From contig JBAIZL010000006.1 in assembly GCA_036971475.1 (NCBI GenBank), positions 137,441,731-137,505,730 of the forward strand: a stretch of 64,000 bases of DNA, in the 5' to 3' direction. A program made the translations under genes and the position numbers. Each line of letters begins with the position of its first letter. Position 1 is the stretch's first letter. Positions 23,398 through 37,399 of this stretch are shown here, piece by piece. The DNA comes from Prosapia bicincta. Lineage: Eukaryota > Arthropoda > Insecta > Hemiptera > Cercopidae. The notes beneath the pieces are model-generated. The model was not told the origin of the DNA, did not search any database, and saw only the letters and a list, made by a program, of their open reading frames with translations.

Positions 23398-26300
23398 CCC
23401 ACAGTAAAGGAAGCATAGAGATGTATCTGCTCCTATATCCCACTGTAAAGGAAAGCATAAAGATGGATCTGCTCCTATATCTCACTGTAAGGGAAAGCAT
23501 AGAGATGTATCTGCTCCTATATCCCACTGTAAGGGAAAGCATAAAGATGGATATGCTCCTATATCCCACTGTAAGGGAAAGCATAGAGATGTATCTGCTC
23601 CTATATCCCACTGTAAGGGAAAGCATAAAGATGCAGCTGCTCCTACATCCCACTGTAAGGGAAAGCATAGAGATGTATCTGCTCCTACATCCCACTGTAA
23701 GGAAAAGCATAAAGATGTATCTGCTCCTTCTTCCCACTGTAAGGGAAATCATAAAGATGTATCTGCTTCTACATTCCACTGTAAGGGAAAGCATAGAGAT
23801 GTATCTGCTCCTATATCCCACTATAAGGGAAAGCATAAAGATGTATCTGCTTCTACATCCCACTGTAAGGGAAAGCATAGAGATGTATCTGCTCCTATAT
23901 CCCACTATAGGGGAAAGCATAAAGATGTATCTGCTTCTACATCCCACTGTAAGGGAAAGCATAGAGATGTATCTGCTCCTATATCTCACTGTAAAGGAAA
24001 GCATAGAGATGTATCTGCTCCTATATCCCACTGTAAGGGAAAGCATAAAGATGCAGCTGCTCCTACATCCCACTGTAAGGAAAAGCATAAAGATGTATCT
24101 GCTTATACTTCCCACAGTAAAGGAAGCATAGAGATGTATCTGCTCCTATATCCCACTGTAAGGGAAAGCATAGAGATGTATCTGCTCCTATATCCCACTG
24201 TAAGGGAAAGCATAGAGATGTATCTGCTCCTATATCCCACTGTAAGGGAAAGCATAGAGATGTATCTGCTCCTATATCCCACTGTAAGGGAAAGCATAGA
24301 GATGTATCTGCTCCTATATCCCACTGTAAGGGAAAGCATAGAGATGTATCTGCTCCTATATCCCTCTGTAAGGGAAAGCATAAATATGTATCTGATCCTA
24401 CATTCTACTGTAAGGGAAAGCATAGAGATGTGTCTGCTCCTATATATCACTGTAAGGGAAATCATAGAGATGTATCTGCTCCTACATCCCACTGTAAGGA
24501 AAAGCATAAAGACGTATCTGCTCCTACTTCCCACAGTAAAGGAAGCATAGAGATGTATCTGCTCCTATATCCCACTGTAAGGGAAAGCATAGAGATGGAT
24601 CTGCTCCTATATCCCACTGTAAGGGAAAGCATAGAGATGTATCTGCTCCTATATCCCACTGTAAGGGAAAGCATAGAGTTGTATCTGCTCCTATATCCCA
24701 CTGTAAGGGAAATCATAGAGATGTATCTGCTCCTATATCCCACTATAAGGGAAAGCATAAAGATGTATCTGCTTCTACATCCCACTGTAAGGGAAAGGAT
24801 AGAGATGTATTTGCTCCTATATCCCACTATAGGGGAAAGCATAAAGATGTATCTGCTTCTACATCCCACTGTAAGGGAAAGCATAGAGATGTATCTGCTC
24901 CTATATCCCATTGTAAAGGAAAGCATAGAGATGTATCTGCTCCTATATCCCACTGTAAGGGAAAGCATAGAGATGTATCTGCTCCTATATCCCATTGTAA
25001 GGGAAAGCTTAGAGATGTATCTGCTCCTATATCCCACTGTAAGGGAAAGCATAGAGATGTATCTGCTCCTATATCCCACTTTAAGGGAAAGCATAGAGAT
25101 GTATCTGCTCCTATATCCCACTTTAAGGGAAAGCATAGAGATGTATCTGCTCCTATATCCCACTGTAAGGGAAAGCATAGAGATGGATCTGCTCCTATAT
25201 CCCACTGTAAGGGAAAGCATAGAGATGTATCTGCTCCTATATCCCACTGTAAGGGAAAGCATAGAGTTGTATCTGCTCCTATATCCCACTGTAAGGGAAA
25301 TCATAGAGATGTATCTGCTCCTACATCCCATTGTAAGGAAAAGCATAAAGATGTATCTGCTCCTACTTCCCACAGTAAAGGAAGCATAGAGATGTATCTG
25401 CTCCTATATCCCACTGTAAAGGAAAGCATAAAGATGGATCTGCTCCTATATCTCACTGTAAGGGAAAGCATAGAGATGTATCTGCTCCTATATCCCACTG
25501 TAAGGGAAAGCATAAAGATGGATATGCTCCTATATCCCACTGTAAGGGAAAGCATAGAGATGTATCTGCTCCTATATCCCACTGTAAGGGAAAGCATAAA
25601 GATGCAGCTGCTCCTACATCCCACTGTAAGGGAAAGCATAGAGATGTATCTGCTCCTACATCCCACTGTAAGGAAAAGCATAAAGATGTATCTGCTCCTT
25701 CTTCCCACTGTAAGGGAAATCATAAAGATGTATCTGCTTCTACATTCCACTGTAAGGGAAAGCATAGAGATGTATCTGCTCCTATATCCCACTATAAGGG
25801 AAAGCATAAAGATGTATCTGCTTCTACATCCCACTGTAAGGGAAAGCATAGAGATGTATCTGCTCCTATATCCCACTATAGGGGAAAGCATAAAGATGTA
25901 TCTGCTTCTACATCCCACTGTAAGGGAAAGCATAGAGATGTATCTGCTCCTATATCTCACTGTAAAGGAAAGCATAGAGATGTATCTGCTCCTATATCCC
26001 ACTGTAAGGGAAACCATAGAGATGTATCTGCTCCTATATCCCACTGTAAGGGAAAGCATAGAGATGTATCTGCTCCTATATCCCACTGTAAGGGAAAGCA
26101 TAGAGATGTATCTGCTCCTATATCCCACTGTAAGGGAAAGCATAGAGATGTATCTGCTCCTATATCCCACTGTAAGGGAAAGCATAGAGATGTATCTGCT
26201 CCTATATCCCACTGTAAGGGAAAGCATAGAGATGTATCTGCTCCTATATCCCACTGTAAGGGAAAGCATAGAGATGTATCTGCTCCTATATCCCACTGTA

Positions 26301-27240
26301 AGGGAAAGCATAGAGATGTATCTGCTCCTATATCCCTCTGTAAAAGAAAGCATAAATATTTATCTGATCCTACATTCTACTGTAAGGGAAAGCATAGAGA
26401 TGTGTCTGCTCCTATATATCACTGTAAGGGAAATCATAGAGATGTATCTGCTCCTACATCCCACTGTAAGGAAAAGCATAAAGATGTATCTGCTCCTACT
26501 TCCCACAGTAAAGGAAGCATAGAGATGTATCTGATTCTACATTCCACTGTAAAGGAAAGCATAGAGATGTATCTGCTCCTATATCCCACTATAAGGGAAA
26601 GCATAAAGATGTATCTGCTTCTACATCCCACTGTAAGGGAAAGGATAGAGATGTATTTGCTCCTATATCCCACTATAGGGGAAAGCATAAAGATGTATCT
26701 GCTTCTACATCCCACTGTAAGGGAAAGCATAGAGATGTATCTGCTCCTATATCCCACTGTAAAGGAAAGCATAGAGATGTATCTGCTCCTATATCCCACT
26801 GTAAGGGAAAGCATAGAGATGTATCTGCTCCTATATCCCACTGTAAGGGAAAGCTTAGAGATGTATCTGCTCCTATATCCCACTGTAAGGGAAAGCATAG
26901 AGATGTATCTGCTCCTATATCCCACTTTAAGGGAAAGCATAGAGATGTATCTGCTCCTATATCCCACTTTAAGGGAAAGCATAGAGATGTATCTGCTCCT
27001 ATATCCCACTGTAAGGGAAAGCATAGAGATGGATCTGCTCCTATATCCCACTGTAAGGGAAAGCATAGAGATGTATCTGCTCCTATATCCTACTGTAAGG
27101 GAAAGCATAGAGTTGTATCTGCTCCTATATCCCACTGTAAGGGAAATCATAGAGATGTATCTGCTCCTACATCCCATTGTAAGGAAAAGCATAAAGATGT
27201 ATCTGCTCGTACTTCCCACAGTAAAGGAAGCATAGAAATG
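23398..27240. repeat. Higher-order region A of the 42-bp array (one-base-deletion markers)
   Basis: A variant unit carrying CACAGTAAAGGAAGCATAGA (one base shorter than normal) occurs six times. It ends open frames at 23418, 24131, 24550, 25389, 26522 and 27235. Intervals are 713, 419, 839, 1133 and 713 bp, each an exact multiple of 42 minus one. Unit orders following 23421, 25392 and 27238 are largely the same, so blocks of roughly 1.8-2.0 kb have been copied. Confidence 0.9.
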
Positions 27241-28689
27241 TATCTGCTCCTATATCCCACTGTAAAGGAAAGCATAAAGATGGATCTGCTCCTATATCTC
27301 ACTGTAAGAGAAAGCATAGAGATGTATCTGCTCCTATATCCCACTGTAAGGGAAATCATAAAGATGTATCTGCTCCTATATCCCACTATAAGGGAAAGCA
27401 TAGAGATGTATCTGCTCCTATATCCCCCTGTAAGGGAAAGCATAAAGATGCAGCTGCTCCTACATCCCACTGTAAGGGAAAGCATAGAGATGTATCTGCT
27501 CCTACATCCCACTGTAAGGAAAAGCATAAAGATGTATCTGCTCCTTCTTCCCACTGTAAGGGAAATCATAAAGATGTATCTGATTCTACATTCCACTGTA
27601 AGGGAAAGCATAGAGATGTATCTGCTCCTATATCCCACTATAAGGGAAAGCATAAAGATGTATCTGCTTCTACATCCCACTGTAAGGGAAAGGATAGAGA
27701 TGTATTTGCTCCTATATCCCACTATAGGGGAAAGCATAAAGATGTATCTGCTTCTACATCCCACTGTAAGGGAAAGCATAGAGATGTATCTGCTCCTATA
27801 TCCCAATGTAAAGGAAAGCATAGAGATGTATCTGCTCCTATATCCCAATGTAAGGGAAAGCATAGAGATGTATCTGCTCCTATATCCCACTTTAAGGGAA
27901 AGCATAGAGATGTAGCTGCTCCTATATCCCACTTTAAGGGAAAGCATAGAGATGTATCTGCTCCTATATCCCACTGTAAGGGAAAGCATAGAGATGTATC
28001 TGCTCCTATATCCCACTGTAAGGGAAAGCATAGAGATGTATCTGCTCCTATATCCCACTGTAAGGGAAAGCATAGAGTTGTATCTGCTCCTATATCCCAC
28101 TGTAAGGGAAAGCATAGAGATGTATCTGCTCCTATATCCCACTGTAAGGGAAAGCATAGAGATGTATCTGCTCCTATACCCCTCTGTAAGGGAAAGCATA
28201 GAGATGTATCTGCTCCTATATCCCACTGTAAGGGAACGCGTAGAGATGTATCTGCTCCTATATCCCACTGTAAAGGAAAGCATAGAGATGTATCTGCTCC
28301 TATATCCCACTGTAAGGGAAAGCATAGAGATGTATCTGCTCCTATATCCCACTGTAAAGGGAAAGCATAGAGATGTATCTGCTCCTATATCCCACTGTAA
28401 GGGAAAGCATAGAGATGTATCTGCTCCTATATCCCACTGTAAGGGAAAGCATAGGGATGTATCAGCTCCTATATCCCACTGTAAGGGAAAGCATAGAGAT
28501 GTATCTGCTCCTATATCCCACTTTAAGGGAAAGCATAGAGATGTATCTGCTCCTATATCCCACTTTAAGGGAAAGCATAGAGATGTATCTGCTCCTATAT
28601 CCCACTGTAAGGGAAAGCATAGAGATATATCTGCTCTTATATCCCACTGTAAGGGAAAGCATAGAGATGTATCTGCTCCTATATCCCAA

Positions 28690-31600
28690 TGTAAGGGGAA
28701 AGCATAGAGATGTATCTGCTCCTATATCCCACTATAAGGGAAAACATAAAGATGTATCTGCTTCTACATCTCACTGTAAGGGAAAGCATAGAGATGTATC
28801 TGCTCCTATATCCCACTATAGAGGAAAGCATAAAGATGTATCTGCTTCTACATCCCACTGTAAGGGAAAGCATAGAGATGTATCTGCTCCTATATCCCAA
28901 TGTAAGGGAAAGCATAGAGATGTATCTGCTCCTATATCCCACTGTAAGGGAAAGCATAGAGATGTATCTGCTTCTACATCCCACTGTAAGGGAAAGCATA
29001 GAGATGTATCTGCTCTTATATCCCACTGTAAGGGAAAGCATAAAGATGTATCTGCTCCTATATCCCACTGTAAGGGAAATCATAGAGATGTATCTGCTCT
29101 TATATCCCAATGTAAGGGAAAGCATAGAGATGTATCTGCTTCTACATCCCACTGTAAGGGAAAGCATAGAGATGTATCTGCTCTTATATCCCACTGTAAG
29201 GGAAAGCATAAAGATGTATCTGCTCCTATATCCCACTGTAAGGGAAATCATAGAGATGTATCTGCTCCTATATCCCAATGTAAGGGAAAGCATAGAGATG
29301 TATCTGCTCCTATATCCCACTGTAAGGGAAAGCATAGAGATGTATCTGCTTCTACATCCCACTGTAAGGGAAAGCATAGAGATGTATCTGCTCTTATATC
29401 CCACTGTAAGGGAAAGCATAAAGATGTATCTGCTCCTATATCCCACTGTAAGGGAAATCATAGAGATGTATCTGCTCTTATATCCCACTGTAAGGGAAAG
29501 CATAAAGATGTATCTGCTCCTATATCCCACTGTAAGGGAAATCATAGAGATGTATCTGCTCATATATCCCACTGTAAGGGAAAGCATAAAGATGTATCTG
29601 CTCCTATATCCCACTGTAAGGGAAAGCATAGAGATGTATCTGCTTCTACATCCCACTGTAAGGGAAAGCATAGAGATGTATCTGCTCTTATATCCCACTG
29701 TAAGGGAAAGCATAAAGATGTATCTGCTCCTATATCCCACTGTAAGGGAAAGCATAAAGATGTATCTGGTCCTATATCCCACTGTAAGGGAAATCATAGA
29801 GATGTATCTGCTCCTATATCCCACTGTAAGGGAAATCATAGAGATGTATCTGCTCTTATATCCCACTGTAAGGGAAAGCATAAAGATGTATCTGCTCCTA
29901 TATCCCACTGTAAGGGAAATCATAGAGATGTATCTGCTCTTATATCCCACTGTAAGGGAAAGCATAAAGATGTATCTGCTCCTATATCCCACTGTAAGGG
30001 AAAACATAAAGATGTATCTGCTCCTATATCCCACTGTAAGGCAAAGCATAGAGATGTATCTGCTCCTATATCCCACTGTAAGCGAAAGCATAAAGATGTA
30101 TCTGCTCCTATATCCCACTGTAAGGGAAAGCATAGAGATGTATCTGCTCCTATATCCCACTGTAATGGAAAGCATAAAGATGTATCTGCTCCTATATCCC
30201 ACTGTAAGGGAAAGCATAAAGATGTATCTGCTCTTATATCCCACTGTAAGGGAAATCATAGAGATGTATCTGCTCCTATATCCCACTGTAAGGGAAAGCA
30301 TAAAGATGTATCTGCTCCTATATCCCACTGTAATTGAAAGCATTGAGATGTATCTGCTCCTATATCCCACTGTAAGGGAAATCATAAAGTTGTATCTGCT
30401 CCTATATCCCACTGTAAGGGAAATCATAAAGTTGTATATGCTCCTATATCCCACTGTAAGGGAAAGCATAAAGATGTATCTGCTTCTACATCCCACTGTA
30501 AGGGAAAGCATAGAGATGTATCTGTTCCTATATCCCACTGTAAGGGAAATCATAAAGTTGTATCTGCTACTATATCCCACTGTAACGGAAAGCATAAAGA
30601 TGTATCTGCTTCTACATCCCACTGTAAGGGAAAGCATAGAGATATATCTCCACCTACATCCCACTATAGAGGAAAACATAAAGATGTATCTGCTTCTACA
30701 TCCCACTGTAAGGGAAAGCATAGAGATGTATCTGTTCCTATATCCCACTGTAAGGGAAAGCATAGAGATGTATCTGCTCCTATATCCCACTGTAAGGGAA
30801 AGCATAAAGATGGATCTGCTCCTATGTCCCACTGTAAGGGAAAGCATAGAGATGTATCTGCTCCTATATCCCACTGTAAGGGAAAGCATAGAGATGTATC
30901 TGCTCCTATATCCCACTGTAAGGGAAAGCATAGAGACGTATCTGCTCCTATATCCCACTGTAAGGGAAAGCATAGAGATGTATCTGCTCCTATATCCCAC
31001 TGTAAGGGAAAGCATAGAGATGTATCTGCTCCTATATCCCACTGTAAGGGAAAGCATAGAGATGTATCTGCTCCTATATCCCACTGTAACGGAAAGCATG
31101 GAGATGTATCTGCTCCTATATCCCACTGTAACGGAAAGCATAAAGATGTATCTGCTTCTACATCCCACTGTAAGGGAAAGCATAGAGATGTATCTGCTCC
31201 TATATCCCACTGTAAGGGAAAGCATAGAGATGTATCTGCTCCTATATCCCACTGTAACGGAAAGCATAAAGATGTATCTGCTTCTACATCCCACTGTAAG
31301 GGAAAGCATAGAGATGTATCTGCTCCTATATCCCACTGTAAGGGAAAGCATAGAGATGTATCTGCTCCTATATCCCACTGTAACGGAAAGCATAAAGATG
31401 TATCTGCTTCTACATCCCACTGTAAGGGAAAGCATAGAGATGTATCTGCTCCTATATCCCACTGTAAGGGAAAGCATGGAGATGTATCTGCTCCTATATC
31501 CCACTGTAAGGGAAAGCATAGAGATGTATCTGCTCCTATATCCCACTGTAAGGGAAAGCATAGAGATGTATCTGCTCCTATATCCCACTGTAAGGGAAGG

Positions 31601-34600
31601 CATAGAGATGTATCTGCTCCTATATCCCACTGTAACGGAAAGCATAGAGATGTATCTGCTCCTATATCCCACTGTAACGGAAAGCATAAAGATGTATCTG
31701 CTTCTACATCCCACTGTAAGGGAAAGCATAGAGATGTATCTGCTCCTATATCCCACTGTAAGGGAAAGCATGGAGATGTATCTGCTCCTATATCCCACTG
31801 TAACGGAAAGCATAAAGATGTATCTGCTTCTACATCCCACTGTAAGGGAAAGCATAGAGATGTATCTGCTCCTATATCCCACAGTAAGGGAAAGCATAGA
31901 GATGTATCTGCTCCTATATCCCACTGTAAGGGAAGGCATAGAGATGTATCTGCTCCTATATCCCACTGTAACGGAAAGCATAGAGATGTATCTGCTCCTA
32001 TATCCCACTGTAACGGAAAGCATAAAGATGTATCTGCTTCTACATCCCACTGTAAGGGAAAGCATAGAGATGTATCTGCTCCTATATCCCACTGTAAGGG
32101 AAAGCATGGAGATGTATCTGCTCCTATATCCCACTGTAAGGGAAAGCATAGAGATGTATCTGCTCCTATATCCCACTGTAACGGAAAGCATGGAGATGTA
32201 TCTGCTCCTATATCCCACTGTAACGGAAAGCATAAAGATGTATCTGCTTCTACATCCCACTGTAAGGGAAAGCATAAAGATGTATCTGCTTCTACATCCC
32301 ACTGTAAGGGAAAGCATAGAGATGTATCTGCTCCTATATCCCACTGTAAGGGAAAGCATAGAGATGTATCTGCTCCTATATCCCACTGTAAGGGAAGGCA
32401 TAGAGATGTATCTGCTCCTATATCCCACTGTAACGGAAAGCATAGAGATTTATCTGCTCCTATATCCCACTGTAACGGAAAGCATAAAGATGTATCTGCT
32501 TCTACATCCCACTGTAAGGGAAAGCATAGAGATGTATCTGCTCCTATATCCCACTGTAAGGGAAAGCATGGAGATGTATCTGCTCCTATATCCCACTGTA
32601 AGGGAAAGCATAGAGATGTATCTGCTCCTATATCCCACTGTAATGGAAAGCATGGAGATGTATCTGCTCCTATATCCCACTGTAACGGAAAGCATAAAGA
32701 TGTATCTGCTTCTACATCCCACTGTAAGGGAAAGCATAGAGATGTATCTGCTCCTATATCCCACTGTAAGGGAAAGCATAAAGATGTATCTGCTCCTATA
32801 TCCCACTGTAACGGAAAGCATAAAGATGTATCTGCTTCTACATCCCACTGTAAGGGAAAGCATAGAGATGTATCTGCTCCTATATCCCACTGTAAGGGAA
32901 AGCATAGAGATGTATCTGCTCCTATATCCCACTATAACGGAAAGCATAAAGATGTATCTGCTTCTACATCCCACTGTAAGGGAAAGCATAGAGATGTATC
33001 TGCTCCTATATCCCACTGTAAGGGAAAGCATGGAGATGTATCTGCTCCTATATCCCACTGTAAGGGAAAGCATAGAGATGTATCTGCTCCTATATCCCAC
33101 TGTAAGGGAAACCATAGAGATGTATCTGCTCCTATATCCCACTGTAAGGGAAGGCATAGAGATACATCTGCTCCTATATCCCAATGTAAAGGGAAAGCAT
33201 AGAGATGTATCTGCTCCTATATCCCACTATAAGGGAAAGCATAAAGATGTATCTGCTCCTATATCCCACTCTAAGGGAAAGCATAAAGAAGTATCTGCTC
33301 CTATATCCCACTGTAAGGAAAATCATAAAGATGTATCTGCTCCTATATCCCTTTGTAAGGGAAAGCATAGAGATGTATCTGCTCCTATATCCCACTGTAA
33401 GGGAAATCATAAAGATGGATCTGCTCCTATATCCCACTGTAAGGGAAAGCATAGAGATGTATCTGCTCCTATATCCCACTGTAAGGGAAAGCATAGAGAT
33501 GTATCTGCTCCTATAACCCACTGTAAGGGAAATCATAAAGATGGATCTGCTCCTATATCCCACTGTAAGGGAAAGCATAGAGATGTATCTGCTCCTATAT
33601 CCCACTGTAAGGGAAATCATAAAGTTATATCTGCTCCTATATCCCACTGTAAGGGAAATCATAAAGATGGATCTGCTCCTATATCCCACTATAAGGAAAA
33701 GCATAAAGATGTATCTGCTTCTACATCCCACTGTAAGGGAAAGGATAAAGATGTATCTGCTCCTATATCCCACTATAGGGGAAAGCATAAAAATGTATCT
33801 GCTTATACATCCTACTATAAGGGAAAGCATACAGATGTATCTGCTCCTATATCCCACTGTAAGGGAAATCATAGAGATGTATCTGCTCCTATATCCCACT
33901 GTAAGGGAAAGCATAGAGATGTATCTGCTCCTATATCCCACTGTAAGGGAAAGCATATCGATGTATCTGCTCCTTTATCCCACTGTAAGGGATATCATAA
34001 AGATGGATCTGCTCCTATATTCCACTGTAAGGGAAATCATAAAGATGGATCTGCTCCTATATCCCACTATAAGGAAAAGCATAAAGATGTATCTGCTTCT
34101 ACATCCCACTGTAAGGGAAAGGATAGAGATGTATCTGCTCCTATATCCCACTGTAAGGGAAATCATAAAGTGGTATCTGCTCCTATATCCCACTGTAAGG
34201 GAAGGCATAGAGATACATCTGCTCCTATATCCCAATGTAAGGGGAAAGCATAGAGATGTATCTGCTCCAATATCCCACTATAAGGGAAAGCATAAAGATG
34301 TATCTGCTCCTATATCCCACTGTAAGGGAAAGCATAGAGATGTATCTGCTCCTATATCCCACTTTAAGGGAAAGCATAGAGATGTATCTGCTCCTATAAC
34401 CCACTGTAAGGGAAAGCTTAGAGATGTATCTGCTCCTATATCCCACTGTAAGGGAAAGCATAGAGATGTATCTGCTCCTATATCCCACTGTAACGGAAAG
34501 CATAAAGATGTATCTGCTTCTACATCCCACTGTAAGGGAAAGCATAGAGATGTATCTGCTCCTATATCCCACTGTAAGGGAGAGCATGGAGATGTATCTG

Positions 34601-37070
34601 CTCCTATATCCCACTGTAAGGGAAAGCATAGAGATGTATCTGCTCCTATATCCCACTGTAAGGGAAAGCATAGAGATGTATCTGCTCCTATATCCCACTG
34701 TAAGGGAAGGCATAGAGATGTATCTGCTCCTATATCCCACTGTAACGGAAAGCATAGAGATGTATCTGCTCCTATATCCCACTGTAACGGAAAGCATAAA
34801 GATGTATCTGCTTCTACATCCCACTGTAAGGGAAAGCATAGAGATGTATCTGCTCCTATATCCCACTGTAAGGGAAAGCATGGAGATGTATCTGCTCCTA
34901 TATCCCACTGTAACGGAAAGCATAAAGATGTATCTGCTTCTACATCCCATTGTAAGGGAAAGCATAGAGATGTATCTGCTCCTATATCCCACTGTAAGGG
35001 AAAGCATAGAGATGTATCTGCTCCTATATCCCACTGTAAGGGAAGGCATAGAGATGTATCTGCTCCTATATCCCACTGTAACGGAAAGCATAGAGATATA
35101 TCTGCTCCTATATCCCACTGTAACGGAAAGCATAAAGATGTATCTGCTTCTACATCCCACTGTAAGGGAAAGCATAGAGATGTATCTGCTCCTATATCCC
35201 ACTGTAAGGGAAAGCATGGAGATGTATCTGCTCCTATATCCCACTGTAAGGGAAAGCATAGAGATGTATCTGCTCCTATATCCCACTGTAAGGGAAAGCA
35301 TAGAGATGTATCTGCTCCTATATCCCACTGTAACGGAAAGCATAAAGATGTATCTGCTTCTACATCCCACTGTAAGGGAAAGCATAGAGATGTATCTGCT
35401 CCTATATCCCACTGTAAGGGAAAGCATAGAGATGTATCTGCTCCTATATCCCACTGTAACGGAAAGCATAAAGATGTATCTGCTTCTACATCCCACTGTA
35501 AGGGAAAGCATAGAGATGTATCTGCTCCTATATCCCACTGTAAGGGAAAGCATAGAGATGTATCTGCTCCTATATCCCACTGTAACGGAAAGCATAAAGA
35601 TGTATCTGCTTCTACATCCCACTGTAAGGGAAAGCATAGAGATGTATCTGCTCCTATATCCCACTGTAAGGGAAAGCATGGAGATGTATCTGCTCCTATA
35701 TCCCACTGTAAGGGAAAGCATAGAGATGTATCTGCTCCTATATCCCACTGTAAGGGAAAGCATAGAGATGTATCTGCTCCTATATCCCACTGTAAGGGAA
35801 GGCATAGAGATACATCTGCTCCTATATCCCAATGTAAAGGGAAAGCATAGAGATGTATCTGCTCCTAAATACCACTATAAGGGAAAGCATAAAGATGTAT
35901 CTGCTCCTATATCCCACTGTAAGGGAAAGCATAAAGAAGTATCTGCTCCTATATCCCACTGTAAGGAAAATCATAAAGATGTATCTGCTCCTATATCCCT
36001 TTGTAAGGGAAAGCATAGAGATGTATCTGCTCCTATATCCCACTGTAAGGGAAATCATAAAGATGGATCTGCTCCTATATCCCACTGTAAGGGAAATCAT
36101 AAAGTGGTATCTGCTCCTATATCCCACTGTAAGGGAAAGCATAGAGATACATCTGCTCCTATATCCCAATGTAAGGGGAAAGCATAGAGATGTATCTGCT
36201 CCTCTATCCCACTATAAGGGAAAGCATAAAGATGTATCTGCGCCTATATCCCACTGTAAGGGAAAGCATAGAGATGTATCTGCTCCTATATCCCACTGTA
36301 AGGGAAAGCATAGAGATGTATCTGCTCCTATAACCCACTGTAAGGGAAATCATAAAGATGGATCTGCTCCTATATCCCACTGTAAGGGAAAGCATAGAGA
36401 TGTATCTGCTCCTATATCCCACTGTAAGGGAAAGCATAGAGATGTATCTGCTCCTATATCCCACTGTAAGGGAAATCATAAAGATGGATCTGCTCCTATA
36501 TCCCACTGTAAGGGAAAGCATAGAGATGTATCTGCTCCTATATCCCACTGTAAGGGAAATCATAAAGTTGTATCTGCTCCTATATCCCACTGTAAGGGAA
36601 ATCATAAAGATGGATCTGCTCCTATATCCCACTATAAGGAAAAGCATAAAGATGTATCTGCTTCTACATCCCACTGTAAGGGAAAGGATAAAGATGTATC
36701 TGCTCCTATATCCCACTATAGGGGAAAGCATAAAAATGTATCTGCTTATACATCCCACTATAAGGGAAAGCATACAGATGTATCTGCTCCTATATCCCAC
36801 TGTAAGGGAAATCATAGAGATGTATCCGCTCCTAATACCCACTGTAAGGGAAATCATATCGATGTATCTGCTCCTTTATCCCACTGTAAGGGAAATCATA
36901 AAGATGGATCTTCTCCTATATTCCACTGTAAGGGAAAGGATAGAGATGTATCTGCTCCTATATCCCACTGTAAGGGAAATCATAAAGTGGTATCTGCTCC
37001 TATATCCCACTGTAAGGGAAGGCATAGAGATACATCTGCTCCTATATCCCAATGTAAGGGGAAAGCATAG
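28690..37070. repeat. Higher-order region B of the 42-bp array (one-base-insertion markers)
   Basis: A variant unit with CAATGTAAGGGGAAAGC or CAATGTAAAGGGAAAGC (one base longer) ends open frames at 28707, 33202, 34253, 35850, 36187 and 37070, then again at 41732, 41983 and 46059. Between the first six, intervals are 107, 25, 38, 8 and 21 units plus one base. Each block closes with a GGAAGGCATAGAGATACATC-type or similar GATACATC unit next to the marker, which shows that the markers travel with their blocks. Confidence 0.9.
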
Positions 37071-37399
37071 AGATGTATCTGCTCCTATATCCCACTATAA
37101 GGGAAAGCATAAAGATGTATCTGCTCCTATATCCCACTGTAAGGGAAAGCATAGAGATGTATCTGCTCCTATATCCCACTTTAAGGGAAAGCATAGAGAT
37201 GTATCTGCTCCTATAACCCACTGTAAGGGAAATCATAAAGATGGATCTGCTCCTATATCCCACTGTAAGGGAAAGCATAGAGATTTATCTGCTCCTATAT
37301 CCCACTGTAAGGGAAAGCATAGAGATGTATCTGCTCCTATATCCCACTGTAAGGGAAATCATAAAGATGGATCTGCTCCTATATCCCACTGTAAGGGAA

